NCBI RefSeq assembly: GCF_012911865.1
Contig: NZ_JAAXYH010000012.1
Location: 51,742-115,741, forward strand
DNA length: 64,000 bases
Source: Shewanella salipaludis
GTDB taxonomy: Bacteria > Pseudomonadota > Gammaproteobacteria > Enterobacterales > Shewanellaceae
Direction of reading: 5' to 3'
How positions within the stretch are numbered: the first letter of the stretch is position 1; each line of letters begins with the position of its first letter. Of the stretch, positions 53,445 to 63,077 are shown piece by piece. The notes beneath the pieces were generated by a model. It was not told where the DNA came from. It saw only the letters and a program-made list of their open reading frames with translations, and did not search any database. Both the position numbers and the translations under genes were made by a program.

Positions 53445-53708
53445 ATGACCCCAGCCATTATTGCCTGCGATCTGCATGATCATGTCGAGATCATCTGTAT
53501 GAGACGCTACCCGATTCGGGTCCAGCGGATGGACGGCAGCCAGATATGCGGCACGGCCTTTAACACCCGCACCGGCGCTGGTGAAGAATATTTACAATTG
53601 CATGCGGCCGGGGACCTGCTCGAGGTACCACTGCAACTAATTGAACATATTGAAGTATTGGACTCAAGTGCGCCACTGACAACACTCTGGCTGCAGCCGC
53701 GGCAGTAA
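53445..53708 (+). CDS. Rof-like (Rho-binding antiterminator family) protein
   Basis: The 87-residue protein resembles the Rof/YaeO family of Rho inhibitors: ACDLHDHVEIICMRRYPIR, then MDGSQICGTAFNTR and EEYLQLHAAGDLLEVPL, in the order expected for its Sm-like beta-barrel. In E. coli Rof binds Rho and lowers termination. GAGACG precedes the ATG. It follows the DUF2024 gene closely, likely in the same operon. Confidence 0.8.
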   Translation: MTPAIIACDLHDHVEIICMRRYPIRVQRMDGSQICGTAFNTRTGAGEEYLQLHAAGDLLEVPLQLIEHIEVLDSSAPLTTLWLQPRQ

Positions 53709-53749
53709 ACATCCATCACCCCAACCTATCACCAATAACGAGGTTAACC

Positions 53750-54484
53750 ATGAAAAAACTTATGCTGAGTATGCTCATAGCTTTAGGCAGTTCACAGGCC
53801 ATGGCCCACGGTCCCGGCGGTATTCACGCCGAGAAATCTGATACCCAGGCCGCTTTCGATCTGGTGCATACCCGGGTATTCAAAGACGGCACCCATCTGG
53901 TATTTGAACAGATAGTAACAGGCATGGCCGGGGCCGATAAACCCAAGAGCAATGGCAAGAAGTTCGCCACCGCCGATGTCTTCAGTTACGTCTGGCCTAC
54001 GGCTCTGGACTCGGAAGTCATAGGCTTCGAGGGTAAGAAAGGCATAGTCGCCCTGGCGCTGACGGCCCATCCGGACTTCGATGACACCCCCTTATATGAT
54101 GAGAATAACGACGGCAATCTGACCAATGACGGGGATGACTGGCACGCCCATTGGGTGGTATTGACCCCGGATGAGGCCTGTGGCCCCAAAGGGCTAAAAG
54201 TCAGGGATATTCCCGCAGGCGAAACCCCCAAGGTCCCCAAGACCTGGCCTGGCGCCCCCATATACATAGATTCACCCGGCTATGATTTCAGCCTCAAGCA
54301 GAACACGGTCGCCATCAGGGTTCCCTTGAAAGAAGTGGGTTTCCCGACGGATTTCAACTACGACGGCGTGACCGCAGCCTTGAAAATCAATGCCAACCTG
54401 CATAATCCACTCCTGTGTGTAGTGAATGTCTATGATATCGCTTCCGGTGACCTGTCTCTGCCCGGACGTTGGTCCAACCCCTAA
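53750..54484 (+). CDS. Exported protein of unknown function
   Basis: The 244-residue product has a signal peptide (MKKLMLSMLIALGSSQAMA) and no further membrane segment, so it is probably periplasmic. The stretch YDENNDGNLTNDGDDWHAHW is rich in Asp/Asn and resembles a calcium-binding loop. Two cysteines (DEACGPKG and PLLCVVNV) may form a disulphide. No named family is recognised. GAGGTTAACC precedes the ATG. It lies 41 bp after the Rof-like gene but its function seems unrelated. Confidence 0.82.
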   Translation: MKKLMLSMLIALGSSQAMAHGPGGIHAEKSDTQAAFDLVHTRVFKDGTHLVFEQIVTGMAGADKPKSNGKKFATADVFSYVWPTALDSEVIGFEGKKGIVALALTAHPDFDDTPLYDENNDGNLTNDGDDWHAHWVVLTPDEACGPKGLKVRDIPAGETPKVPKTWPGAPIYIDSPGYDFSLKQNTVAIRVPLKEVGFPTDFNYDGVTAALKINANLHNPLLCVVNVYDIASGDLSLPGRWSNP

Positions 54485-54705
54485 GGTCTGGTGCCGGGTT
54501 TAAGCCTGGCTACACTCACCCGCTGACATTCCCGGGTAACGACAAAGGGTGAAACCAGGCTGGCCCGGTTTCACTCTTGCTCGGATCAATGCGGCAAAAA
54601 TTAAGCCACATAAGCTTTCCAGGTTAGCAATTTGTAACACCCTGTGCCGCCACATATCTTCGTGCTATCATGGCGCCTCCTTAGAACTGCAGCCCTATCC
54701 CTTAC

Positions 54706-56949
54706 ATGTTGAACAGAAACTCAGACCTACATTCGTTAAAACCTCTGCTCATCGCCGCCCAAGGGATCCACTGGTCGCATCAACGCCTGTTGGCCGTTGC
54801 CAGCCAGCTGTCCATGCTGATCATCGCCATGATCATACTCACCAACCTGGCAATCACCTTGGGTGAACGCCGGCTACAGGAAGAGTGGGCGACCCAAAGA
54901 TACAGCGAGCTGCAGACCGTCGGCACCCTGATCGCCGACAAGGTGGCCTTCCAGCAGTTTCGTACCCAGATGTTTGCCAAGAGTGAAGCCCTGCAGCAAT
55001 ATCTGCAGCAAGGGGATGAAGCGAACCAGAACAAGCTGCTCGGCACCTGGGAACCCCTGGTGCAGAATATCCCTGAGTTATTGGGCATTGCCCTGTTCGA
55101 TCCCCAAGGCAATTACCGTTTTTCCACCGGCCCCATCTTCAGCACAGAATCCCTGCCGCCTTCGCTGCTCGGCGGTGCCCGCAACATGGGCGGCAATGAG
55201 ATCTATACCTCGCCCCTGGAGTTCACCCCCATAGCCGGCCTGCTCGAACCCTATATGTACCAGCTGGCCTGGCTGGAAAACCCGGATCAGAGCATCAAGG
55301 GCTATCTGGTGACCTACATTTCCATGCTGCAAATGCTGGAGGCGATCAAACCCGCCTTCTCGAGCAACAAGTCCCCGATGATCATGCTCGACACCCAGGG
55401 AGTCCTCTATGCCGGCGCAGAGCAACTGGATCCCATGCCACGCCTGCCGGAAACCTTGGGCGCCAGCCTGAAACAGAGTTACCCCAGCCTGTGGCGCAAC
55501 ATGTCGATGAGCAACTTCGGCCAGTTCCATGGCGAGGATGCCACCTTCGTGTATCTGAAGGTCGAGCTCACCACCCAGTATGAAACCAAACGGGAGTATT
55601 TTTTACTCTCTTACATACGCAACAGCGACATAGCCACCCGCTTCGCCCAGTGGCAGAATCTGCTCCTCATGGCCTCGGTAGCCCTGACCTTGTTGGCCGC
55701 GGCCGCCATACTGCTGACCCATATGTATCGCCTGGAACAAAGATCACGCCAGTACAGCATTGCCCTGGCCAACAAGCTGTTCAGCAGCGACATCGGCTAC
55801 CTGATAGTCAATGACAATGCCAGGGTGATAAGCGCCAATGCCAAGGCCGCCAGCGCCACCCTGCTGCCATTGGACGAACTGACGGACAGGAGCATACAGC
55901 GCACCCTGCATCTGGACGATGCCACCTATGCCATGTTGCTGGAACAGGTCTACAGCACGGGGGAATGGCGTGGCCAAATCAACCTCGAGGCCATTGGCGG
56001 CGCCATCCTCAGGACGGTGATCCGGCCGGCCCCCAATTCCAACAAGCGTGCGCCCCATCTGTTGATCACCCTGGAAGATATCAGCGAGCTGAGCAGCTGC
56101 CAGAAGGAAGCCTTCCTGAGCCGGTTGCTATGCAACAATGCGGTCGCCGCGGCACTCACGGACGCCAGCGGCAAGCTGATCATGACCAATGACGTCTTCG
56201 ATACCCAAATGCAGCTCAACGGTGAGTTGGATCACAACCTGGCGACCCTGCTGGATAATGATCTCAGCAATCAATGGCCAAGGATCACCCAGCAGATCAC
56301 TATGCAGGGTAAATGGCAGGGGCAGATCCTCTGTTCCGCCAACCACAGACACTCGGCCTGTCTGCAGGCCACCCTCCAGGGCCATATGGACAGTGACGGT
56401 GAGGTGCAGTACATAGTCTGCACCCTGGAACAGGCGACCCAGCGCAACAGGATAAAAGAGGCCGGCGAGCTTATCCCCCACCGCAGCACCATCTTCCTCA
56501 ACCTGGAGGATCTGGAGCGCTACTTCCGGTCGCTGCCGCCCCAGAGCCGCAATCAATCCAGCCTGCTGCTGGTCGACATCAACCCAGAGGGCATGTTGAG
56601 CCATATGAGCGACATAGGCCAACTCGAAACCCGCCAGCAGGAAGTCGAAATGCGCCTGTTGCTGGAGCTGCCCAGCAGCTATCAGATGTCCCATTATCAA
56701 CTGGGCAAGCTGGTCCTGATCTTGCCCGACACGGATGCGACCCAGGCCCATAAATTCGCCAGCGAGATACTCGACACCCTCAATGAGAATGGGTTAGGCG
56801 AAGGGATCTGCATAGGCATCGCCGGCTATCAGCCGGAGCAGAGTCTGGAGGCCTATCTGAGCAATGCCGAGGTGGCACTCAAGCGCGCCAAGCAGACGGG
56901 CAATCAGAATATCTGTCAGGCCTTTACCAGGCAAAAACCCCAGGCCTAA
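54706..56949 (+). CDS. Membrane PAS protein with degenerate GGDEF domain
   Basis: The 747-residue protein has a membrane segment at about 30-52, a periplasmic sensing region (55-315; dCache-like by layout, not proven), a second membrane segment (320-342), cytoplasmic PAS-type regions and a C-terminal domain with the GGDEF fold. The signature GGDEF is replaced by YQLGKLVLILP (about 664-674), while the end (CIGIAGYQPEQSLEAYL, then NAEVALKRAKQTGNQ) is typical. It should not make cyclic di-GMP and may act as a receptor. The ribosome binding site is weak. Confidence 0.86.
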   Translation: MLNRNSDLHSLKPLLIAAQGIHWSHQRLLAVASQLSMLIIAMIILTNLAITLGERRLQEEWATQRYSELQTVGTLIADKVAFQQFRTQMFAKSEALQQYLQQGDEANQNKLLGTWEPLVQNIPELLGIALFDPQGNYRFSTGPIFSTESLPPSLLGGARNMGGNEIYTSPLEFTPIAGLLEPYMYQLAWLENPDQSIKGYLVTYISMLQMLEAIKPAFSSNKSPMIMLDTQGVLYAGAEQLDPMPRLPETLGASLKQSYPSLWRNMSMSNFGQFHGEDATFVYLKVELTTQYETKREYFLLSYIRNSDIATRFAQWQNLLLMASVALTLLAAAAILLTHMYRLEQRSRQYSIALANKLFSSDIGYLIVNDNARVISANAKAASATLLPLDELTDRSIQRTLHLDDATYAMLLEQVYSTGEWRGQINLEAIGGAILRTVIRPAPNSNKRAPHLLITLEDISELSSCQKEAFLSRLLCNNAVAAALTDASGKLIMTNDVFDTQMQLNGELDHNLATLLDNDLSNQWPRITQQITMQGKWQGQILCSANHRHSACLQATLQGHMDSDGEVQYIVCTLEQATQRNRIKEAGELIPHRSTIFLNLEDLERYFRSLPPQSRNQSSLLLVDINPEGMLSHMSDIGQLETRQQEVEMRLLLELPSSYQMSHYQLGKLVLILPDTDATQAHKFASEILDTLNENGLGEGICIGIAGYQPEQSLEAYLSNAEVALKRAKQTGNQNICQAFTRQKPQA

Positions 56950-56973
56950 CCCGGGCCCCAGGCCCTGGGGAGA

Positions 56974-58380
56974 TCACTTGGCGTCGCCGCTCCCATCTAT
57001 GGCGCTGATATGGCCCGGCAGGTCGCTCTCGCTGATATCCACGATCGCCGACCGGTTCATGGTGATCTTGTAACGGGCGAATTGCGGCTCCCCCTTGGCT
57101 TCGCGCAGCATCACTATCAGGTTGATCTGGTACCTGCGCTCCACCGACTCATTGCTTATCCTGCCCTCGACTTCCTTGTAAATCTTCGCCTTACCCCGCT
57201 CCAGATAGCGGGCAAAGGGCACCAGGCTGAAGCTGACCTGCTCTTGCATGGAGGAATAACCGGCCTGGAATTCGTTCTGGGTCACCTTGGTCGAGATGCC
57301 ATAATGCAGGATCTCGACATCCAGCTTATTCTGGCTATGTCTCTGTTTGAGTATCTCGGCCACCGCCTTGGGTATTTTCTGGGGACGCATGAATTCGAGC
57401 CACACCAACTGCCTGGCGATCACCGCCTGGCTGTTGGTGTCCCTCAGGATCCGGCTCCAGCGCGGCCGGCCACGCTGGATGAAGCGCCATAGGGCGTTAC
57501 GGACATCGTCCTTGAAGATCTCCCTGAAGCCGTAGATCACCGCCAGCGACAGCACCAGGGCTATGGTTAGGCCGCTGAATACCCCCTGGGCCTTGATGAT
57601 CAACGCAGACACCACCAACATCACCAAGCCGGTCGCCAGGCCGGTCGTGAATTTCTTCAACCCGACACCCAGCGGCTTCAACTCCTCTTTCAACACCACC
57701 CCTTGCTGAATAAGGCGTCTGAGCAGCAGCATCTTGTTGGAGATCCTGTTGGGATCTTGCTTGGTTTGCACCGAGTTATAACGCCGCTCCTCTTCCCTGT
57801 AGTTATGCTCGGCGCGGCATAGCTGCAGCACGGCATCGCTTATCTCGGCAAATTCACTGCTCCTGGGGGCGTGCGCCAACAGCTTGAGCAAGCGCTGTTC
57901 ACAGAACCAGGAGAGGTAATTGTCGGCATTCTCGAAATAGGATTTCCACTTGGGATCCCCCGGCTCGTTGCGGCGAAACTTGCGCAACAACACACTCACC
58001 TGCTCCCGCAACTCATCCAGCGCCTGATAGAAGCTCGCCGTCTCCGTCAGCTGCTCCAGCGCCTTGCCGTCGGTTTCGACTGCGACCGCGAACTGATAGG
58101 CAAACAGGTTGAGGTACAAGCGGAACTCTTCGACCGTGCGCCGATTCAAGCTGGCAAAACGGCTCTGCACCAGGGGCAGATGCAGGCCATCGGAAAAATA
58201 CGAGCGGCGCCCGACAATGGCACTGTGGTAATACTCCTCTTCATTGAGCGTATTGACCCCTATGCCCATTTCCTTGGGTAAGAAGAAATAGAGATCCAGC
58301 CGCCGCTGCTCCCCAATGCCCATGAGATGGCTGAACTTGATTGAGAGTGCTTCTTCCTGCTTGATATTGATCTTAGACAC
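56974..58380 (-). CDS. Membrane protein of unknown function
   Basis: The 468-residue protein has one hydrophobic hairpin near the middle (about 245-285; GLATGLVMLVVSALIIKA and GLTIALVLSLAVIYGF) with long, charged soluble parts before and after. I recognise no family. The start is a GTG at 58380 with AAAGG seven bases upstream. It converges on the PAS protein gene, with a GC-rich hairpin (CCCCAGG-CCTGGGG) in the 24-bp gap. Confidence 0.8.
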   Translation of the reverse strand: MSKINIKQEEALSIKFSHLMGIGEQRRLDLYFFLPKEMGIGVNTLNEEEYYHSAIVGRRSYFSDGLHLPLVQSRFASLNRRTVEEFRLYLNLFAYQFAVAVETDGKALEQLTETASFYQALDELREQVSVLLRKFRRNEPGDPKWKSYFENADNYLSWFCEQRLLKLLAHAPRSSEFAEISDAVLQLCRAEHNYREEERRYNSVQTKQDPNRISNKMLLLRRLIQQGVVLKEELKPLGVGLKKFTTGLATGLVMLVVSALIIKAQGVFSGLTIALVLSLAVIYGFREIFKDDVRNALWRFIQRGRPRWSRILRDTNSQAVIARQLVWLEFMRPQKIPKAVAEILKQRHSQNKLDVEILHYGISTKVTQNEFQAGYSSMQEQVSFSLVPFARYLERGKAKIYKEVEGRISNESVERRYQINLIVMLREAKGEPQFARYKITMNRSAIVDISESDLPGHISAIDGSGDAK

Positions 58381-58737
58381 TATGACCTTTCACACACTGA
58401 ATAAATAAAGATAGCCGCGAATAGCCGAACCCGGCCCCTGTCGGCAGACACTTGTTCGCGCCGGCAGACGCCACTGCGCCAGGCTGGAGCTGGCGCGCCA
58501 TGAGCTCGGGCTGGAACCCCAGTACTCAGACAGGCATGAGTTAAAACAGAAAGTTCACTGTATGATCATAGTCTTGGCTGCGGCTCTTGGCTAACCATCT
58601 TACGCTAGCCGGGCAGTCGGTGCCATGCCCGGCTTAAACCCACAGCGCAGCTGCCCCCCAATAACTTATGAGCACCCGGATGTATGAGTACCTGGATACA
58701 TGTGTACCTGAATAACACAGGCGACCGACATCGCGCC
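58381..58737. other. Intergenic region between nhaD and the membrane protein gene
   Basis: No gene is seen. A hairpin (GCCGGGCA at 58608-58615 and TGCCCGGC at 58626-58633) lies about 105 bp beyond the nhaD stop and may terminate it weakly, but no T run follows on the minus strand. Confidence 0.5.
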
Positions 58738-60216
58738 TCAATGAAATGTGGCCGCATTCAACCAGAGATGCACCAGGATGCTGGCGACATAACCCAAGGC
58801 GATCACCGGGGTCCACTTGAGGTGGGAGATGAAGGTGTAGCTGTCCCGCGCCTGCCCCATCAATGCCACCCCGGCCGCACTGCCGATAGACAGCAGGCTG
58901 CCGCCCACCCCGGCAGTCAGGGTAACCAATAACCACTGTCCCAGTACCATATCCGGTTCCATGGTCAGCACGGCAAACATCACGGGAATGTTATCGACAA
59001 TCGACGACAAGAGGCCGATGGCGACATTGGCATAGGTCACGTCCCAATGGCTGTACATGGCTGCGGAAAGCAGGCTGAGATACCCCATGAAGCCCAGGCC
59101 GCCGACGCAGAGCACCACGCCATAGAAGAAGAGCAGGGTATCCCACTCGGCTCTGGCGATGCGGCCGAACACATCGAAGGGGGCCACATTGCCCAGTTGC
59201 CCCCGGGACTTGCCATTATTTTCCCGCTCGGCGCACTCACGTGCCCTGGCAACGTCCAGGGCAAAGGTTTTACGCAGATAAAACCCAAAAAACTGCAACA
59301 GCCCCAAGCCTGCCATCATCCCCAGCACAGGCGGCATCCCCAGCAGGGAATGGCCGCAGACGGCTATGCCTATGGTGAGGATGAACAACAAGACCACCCG
59401 CTTGGCGCCGCGCTTGGTGACCACGGCTTCCGTCGCCGCCTTGGGCACCTTGACACCAATGAAACAGCTCATGATCGAGGCGGGTACCAGGAAATTGACC
59501 AAGGAGGGAATGAACAAGTCGAAAAATTGGCCGAAACTCACCATCTCCTTCTGCCATACCATCAGGGTGGTAATATCGCCGAAGGGGCTGAAGGCGCCGC
59601 CGGCGTTGGCCGCCACCACTATGTTGATACAGGCCAGGGTAATGAATTGACGCTCCTTGCCCCCGACCTTCATCACCACGGCGCCCATCAACAGGGCCGT
59701 GGTGAGGTTATCGGCCACCGGCGAGATGAAGAAGGCCATGCCGCCGGTTAACCAGAACACGGCCCGTAAACTGAAGCCCAAGCCGGCCATCCAAGCGCGC
59801 AATGCATCGAATAGCTGGCGCTCTTCCATGGCATTGATATAGGTCATGGCCACCAACAAGAAGAGCAAGAGTTCGGCGTATTCGAGCAGATTATGCTTGA
59901 ACGCCATTTCCGCCAGCTCTGGCATGCCCTGCTGCGTGTAGGCATAACCTATCACGCCCCAAATGATACCGGCCGCCACCAGTACGGGCTTGGACTTGCG
60001 CAGATGCAGCAATTCCTCTCCCATCACCAGCAGGTAGGCCAGCACAAAGACCCCTACCGCCAAATAACCTGCCCAGTTTGCGGTGAGCACCAGAGGCTGT
60101 AATGCTGTCGCGGCGTTGCCGGCAAAGGCCGGCGCCGAGAAGAGCCCCATGGTGACCAGGCTCAGTCCAGGAAGACAGGCAACAGGCTTGAGCTCAGGCA
60201 GGCGTGATAAGTGCAT
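58738..60216 (-). CDS. nhaD: Na+/H+ antiporter NhaD
   Basis: NhaD exports sodium in exchange for protons across the inner membrane. The 492-residue protein has a signal-like N-terminus and about twelve membrane segments. The NhaD/ArsB-type motifs are visible: FFISPVADNLTTALLMG, VVAANAGGAFSPFGDITTLMVWQ in two pieces, and SSIVDNIPVMFAVL with VGGSLLSIGSAAGVALMG near the end. GGAGATAA precedes the ATG. A marine or brackish habitat would fit, as NhaD is common there. Confidence 0.94.
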   Translation of the reverse strand: MHLSRLPELKPVACLPGLSLVTMGLFSAPAFAGNAATALQPLVLTANWAGYLAVGVFVLAYLLVMGEELLHLRKSKPVLVAAGIIWGVIGYAYTQQGMPELAEMAFKHNLLEYAELLLFLLVAMTYINAMEERQLFDALRAWMAGLGFSLRAVFWLTGGMAFFISPVADNLTTALLMGAVVMKVGGKERQFITLACINIVVAANAGGAFSPFGDITTLMVWQKEMVSFGQFFDLFIPSLVNFLVPASIMSCFIGVKVPKAATEAVVTKRGAKRVVLLFILTIGIAVCGHSLLGMPPVLGMMAGLGLLQFFGFYLRKTFALDVARARECAERENNGKSRGQLGNVAPFDVFGRIARAEWDTLLFFYGVVLCVGGLGFMGYLSLLSAAMYSHWDVTYANVAIGLLSSIVDNIPVMFAVLTMEPDMVLGQWLLVTLTAGVGGSLLSIGSAAGVALMGQARDSYTFISHLKWTPVIALGYVASILVHLWLNAATFH

Positions 60217-60390
60217 AGTCTTTTATCTCCATAGGCGGCTACCCTGAAATTACCACAGCAATGGCGACAACTATATTGATAAATCTCAACTTATCTTAGC
60301 TTAACTCTCGGCCTAACTCTCGGCCTAACACCCGACCAGAGTCGCGACATAGAGACAGAGGCGGCGTTGGCATCCATGCCATTAAGGACA

Positions 60391-60414
60391 TAAAAAAGGC
60401 GCCATCAGGCGCCT
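60391..60414 (-). terminator. Terminator of the DUF481 gene
   Basis: AGGCGCC (60397-60403) and GGCGCCT (60408-60414) form a short, strong stem; on the minus strand it is followed by TTTTTTA. Confidence 0.85.
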
Positions 60415-60434
60415 GTCGAGAACCGGGTTCAGAC

Positions 60435-61175
60435 TCAGAATGAATACAGCAGGGTCATGTTGGTCTCAGTGTCCGTGCTCTTCTTGTCGTCCAGCGGCTC
60501 GCTGTTGTAGCGCACTATCACGGCAAACTTCATCGCCAGCGCGCCTATCAGGTTGGCCGTCAAGGCGGTTTCCGAACGGGCATCCAGCTTATCGCCATAG
60601 TCGGCGACGAACCTCTGTTGGAACTTGGCGTTGTCGCTGATTTCAGTCTCGTAGCTCACCACGCCGTGGGCGACGATGCTGGTTTCACTGTCATAACCCA
60701 AGGTTTCGGCCTGCTCGCTGTCCAGGTTCTGATAGATGACACCCGGACCGATTTCGCCATCGAGGAAACTTGTGGCCGTCTCGAAGAACCTGTGACCGTA
60801 ACCTGTGGCACCCGTGAGCTTGTAGTCATAACCTGTGAAAGGATCGACTTCATAGTTGACGTTGGCAAACAGGTAGTTTACATCGCTCAATTTATAGTTG
60901 CCCTGGGCGCCCAAGAAGTAACGCTTGGCGGTGACTTCGTTGGTGTCTTCCTTGTAGAGGCCTTCCAGCAGGTACTGGTTTTCCCAGTTACCCAGCTCAT
61001 GCTTCAGGTTCAAGCGGCCCTTCACAGAGGAAGTCTCGGTGTTTCCCGTCGTCAGGGTCGCACCCAGCTCGGCTTCACCGGCAAAGGTCTTGTCCCCGGC
61101 AATAAAATCGGCCCCTGCATGCGCGGCAAAAGGCAGCGCCATGGAGATGGCTGCCGCAATTAGCAGTTTCTTCAT
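60435..61175 (-). CDS. DUF481 family outer-membrane protein
   Basis: The 246-residue protein has a signal peptide (MKKLLIAAAISMALPFAAHA) and alternating strands, starting with GEAELGATLTTGNTETSSVKGRL in parts, as in DUF481/YdiY proteins, and ends in phenylalanine (LLYSF), the usual outer-membrane beta-barrel signal. Function is unknown; relatives in E. coli respond to acid stress. It is monocistronic with its own terminator. Confidence 0.9.
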   Translation of the reverse strand: MKKLLIAAAISMALPFAAHAGADFIAGDKTFAGEAELGATLTTGNTETSSVKGRLNLKHELGNWENQYLLEGLYKEDTNEVTAKRYFLGAQGNYKLSDVNYLFANVNYEVDPFTGYDYKLTGATGYGHRFFETATSFLDGEIGPGVIYQNLDSEQAETLGYDSETSIVAHGVVSYETEISDNAKFQQRFVADYGDKLDARSETALTANLIGALAMKFAVIVRYNSEPLDDKKSTDTETNMTLLYSF

Positions 61176-61613
61176 TAGTTATTCCGTCCTGTTTACGTCC
61201 AATCAGATCCCAAAAAATCGGCGGCAATCTTAACATCCGAAGCGAAAAAATGAAAATATGCGGCAAAAATAACCAATTGGCGTATCAACTGCCCTGGGCT
61301 TTCGCACTGTGACACCAGTGATATCCCGGCTCCCGATCACAGTGAGCCCCAGAGGAGTCGACTCAAACTTCCCAATTTCAGAAGGCTGCAACTGCAACCA
61401 TGCCATATCTGGTGTTTCGGTTTGGCAACCGCTTTCAAGCAATAGTTGTTGCAGTCGCCACTGTTTCCCCTAGTACTTGAATCGGAATCAATACTTTACT
61501 TAACAGCAACTTGTGATAACGTAGCTTGCATGGAAGCTACGTACAAATGCGTATGCACACTATCCATACACACTCTTAAGGTGTTAACGGATCAAAATTT
61601 AAAAGGAACATTA
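61176..61613. other. Intergenic region with a 24-bp palindrome
   Basis: No convincing gene is seen. ACGTAGCTT (61519-61527) and AAGCTACGT (61534-61542) form a perfect 9-bp inverted repeat over 6 bp, 72 bp before the next gene, and may be an operator. A minus-strand open frame at 61230-61442 lacks support and is not called. Confidence 0.5.
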
Positions 61614-61883
61614 ATGAATATCATCGCAAAATTTGTTCACCTGTTACTCTGGTTATCCGTCGTTTTTTCCCCGACACTAGTTGGTGTCATTACCGGCATA
61701 GTTTTAAAATTCAATTTTACAGGTCAAACAAGTGAGCTGGCACTGCCAGTTTGTGCGGGAATTGGTTTTGCTTTGGGTGCTGTTTGGGCAGAACGTATTC
61801 GCAACACAATAGGACTATCGGCATTTTTTGGCCGTCTCATTGGACATCGCGATATTGATGGCATGCCAAAGCAACGCTGCTAA
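61614..61883 (+). CDS. Small membrane protein, orphan
   Basis: The 89-residue protein has two probable membrane segments (about 5-28 and 42-60) and a basic tail (HRDIDGMPKQRC). AAAAGGAAC lies just before the ATG at 61614, the chosen start. I recognise no family. It is less GC-rich than the genes to its left and lies at the edge of an accessory stretch. Confidence 0.7.
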   Translation: MNIIAKFVHLLLWLSVVFSPTLVGVITGIVLKFNFTGQTSELALPVCAGIGFALGAVWAERIRNTIGLSAFFGRLIGHRDIDGMPKQRC

Positions 61884-62099
61884 CAATAGAATTAACTGGA
61901 TTGATGTCATAAATGCATGGCAGGTATGGCATTGATTCACATTACAAAAACAAGCTGTCACGGCTTGCAGAAGAACAGGACAGGCACAACTCCCATTGGG
62001 TTATCGTCAGAATTAAAAACAGATTATAAGGACAGCCCAAACACTTTTTCCCGGTAATGAAACATCCTGAACAGAGTCCGTCATTCACAGGTCAAAGGC

Positions 62100-62218
62100 T
62101 AGCAAACACATCAAAGGTAAGCTTGTCGGGGGCTTAGGTGGCAAGCCTCGACAGGCAAAGGGGGATACCTCACAGCCTAGTCAGACAGGTGCAAAAAGAT
62201 TTGGATGTCCCATCTTTC
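62100..62218. repeat. Direct repeat A, internally deleted copy
   Basis: This segment matches the longer copy at 63078-63325 in two blocks: 22 identical bases at 62100-62121 and a block from 62140 to about 62218 (GGCAAGCCTCG ... TTGGATGTCCCATCTTT) with scattered differences. About 120 bp present in the other copy are missing between the blocks. The rest of 61884-62561 has no gene that I can support. Confidence 0.8.
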
Positions 62219-62561
62219 GTTAGAAATGAAAGAAATTCCATATGAAGAGTTTATAGTGTTGGAGAGCATTGATGAGTTTGATTTTAGGGTTGAAAGCGTT
62301 CAATCTATATTATGCCCATTATAACCATGTTCAAAATATGCATTATAAGTAAACACTTGTATTAAATCATCTGGTATCAGGACGAGATGCGGACGTTTTT
62401 TAAACAAAATTAGGTTATTTAACGAGCTTCTGTAGTTCGTTAAATCTTCATAGCTAGGATGGTTTATTGTCCTTTTGCTTGCAGGTCAAACGTAGAGTTT
62501 AAAAAGTAAGCACTCATGCGGTTGCCCTGTATCTAGTATAGAATTGAATTAGTGAAGGTGT

Positions 62562-62855
62562 ATGAGTATGTTTTTGGGGAAACAGAATTTCAAGTATTCT
62601 AAATTTGAGAGGATTGGTTATGCGGTGGTAGCTTTTTTATTACTCGCTTTACTTAATTACATTTTCATCGATGAAATTAGCCGTTTTGCCAATGAATTTT
62701 TGAGTGTTTTTTTGCAGCCTAAAGAAAAAGACTTGAGTTATGGTTACTTTTTTTCTTTAATGGTTTGTTGTTTAGCTAGTTTACTTTCATACCATTACCC
62801 TAGGTTTATCCATGCGACTTTATTAATTTTTCCTCTTGTAGTTATTAGTAATTAG
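62562..62855 (+). CDS. AT-rich small membrane protein, orphan
   Basis: The 97-residue protein has three probable membrane segments (about 19-36, 59-77 and 82-95). GAAGG lies six bases before the ATG. It is clearly more AT-rich than the bulk of the window, with codons such as TTA and TTT dominating, which points to transfer from elsewhere. Direct repeats lie on both sides (62100-62218 and 63078-63325). No family is recognised. Confidence 0.68.
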   Translation: MSMFLGKQNFKYSKFERIGYAVVAFLLLALLNYIFIDEISRFANEFLSVFLQPKEKDLSYGYFFSLMVCCLASLLSYHYPRFIHATLLIFPLVVISN

Positions 62856-63077
62856 CGCCAAGACACTATTAATTATTATATAATAACTTGCGATCTTTAG
62901 AATAAATTAGTAGCTCAGATCGCTTTAGCTTAGGTATAGGCATTGGACACTATAAGTGTCATATATGGACGATCCCGATAGTGCAAGGAAATATCTCCCT
63001 GCCGCACAGGTATTTTCCGGTGCGCTGGTTAACATCTGCTCCCGAGGCCTGTTGTGCCTGACTCATGGGTCACGGGG

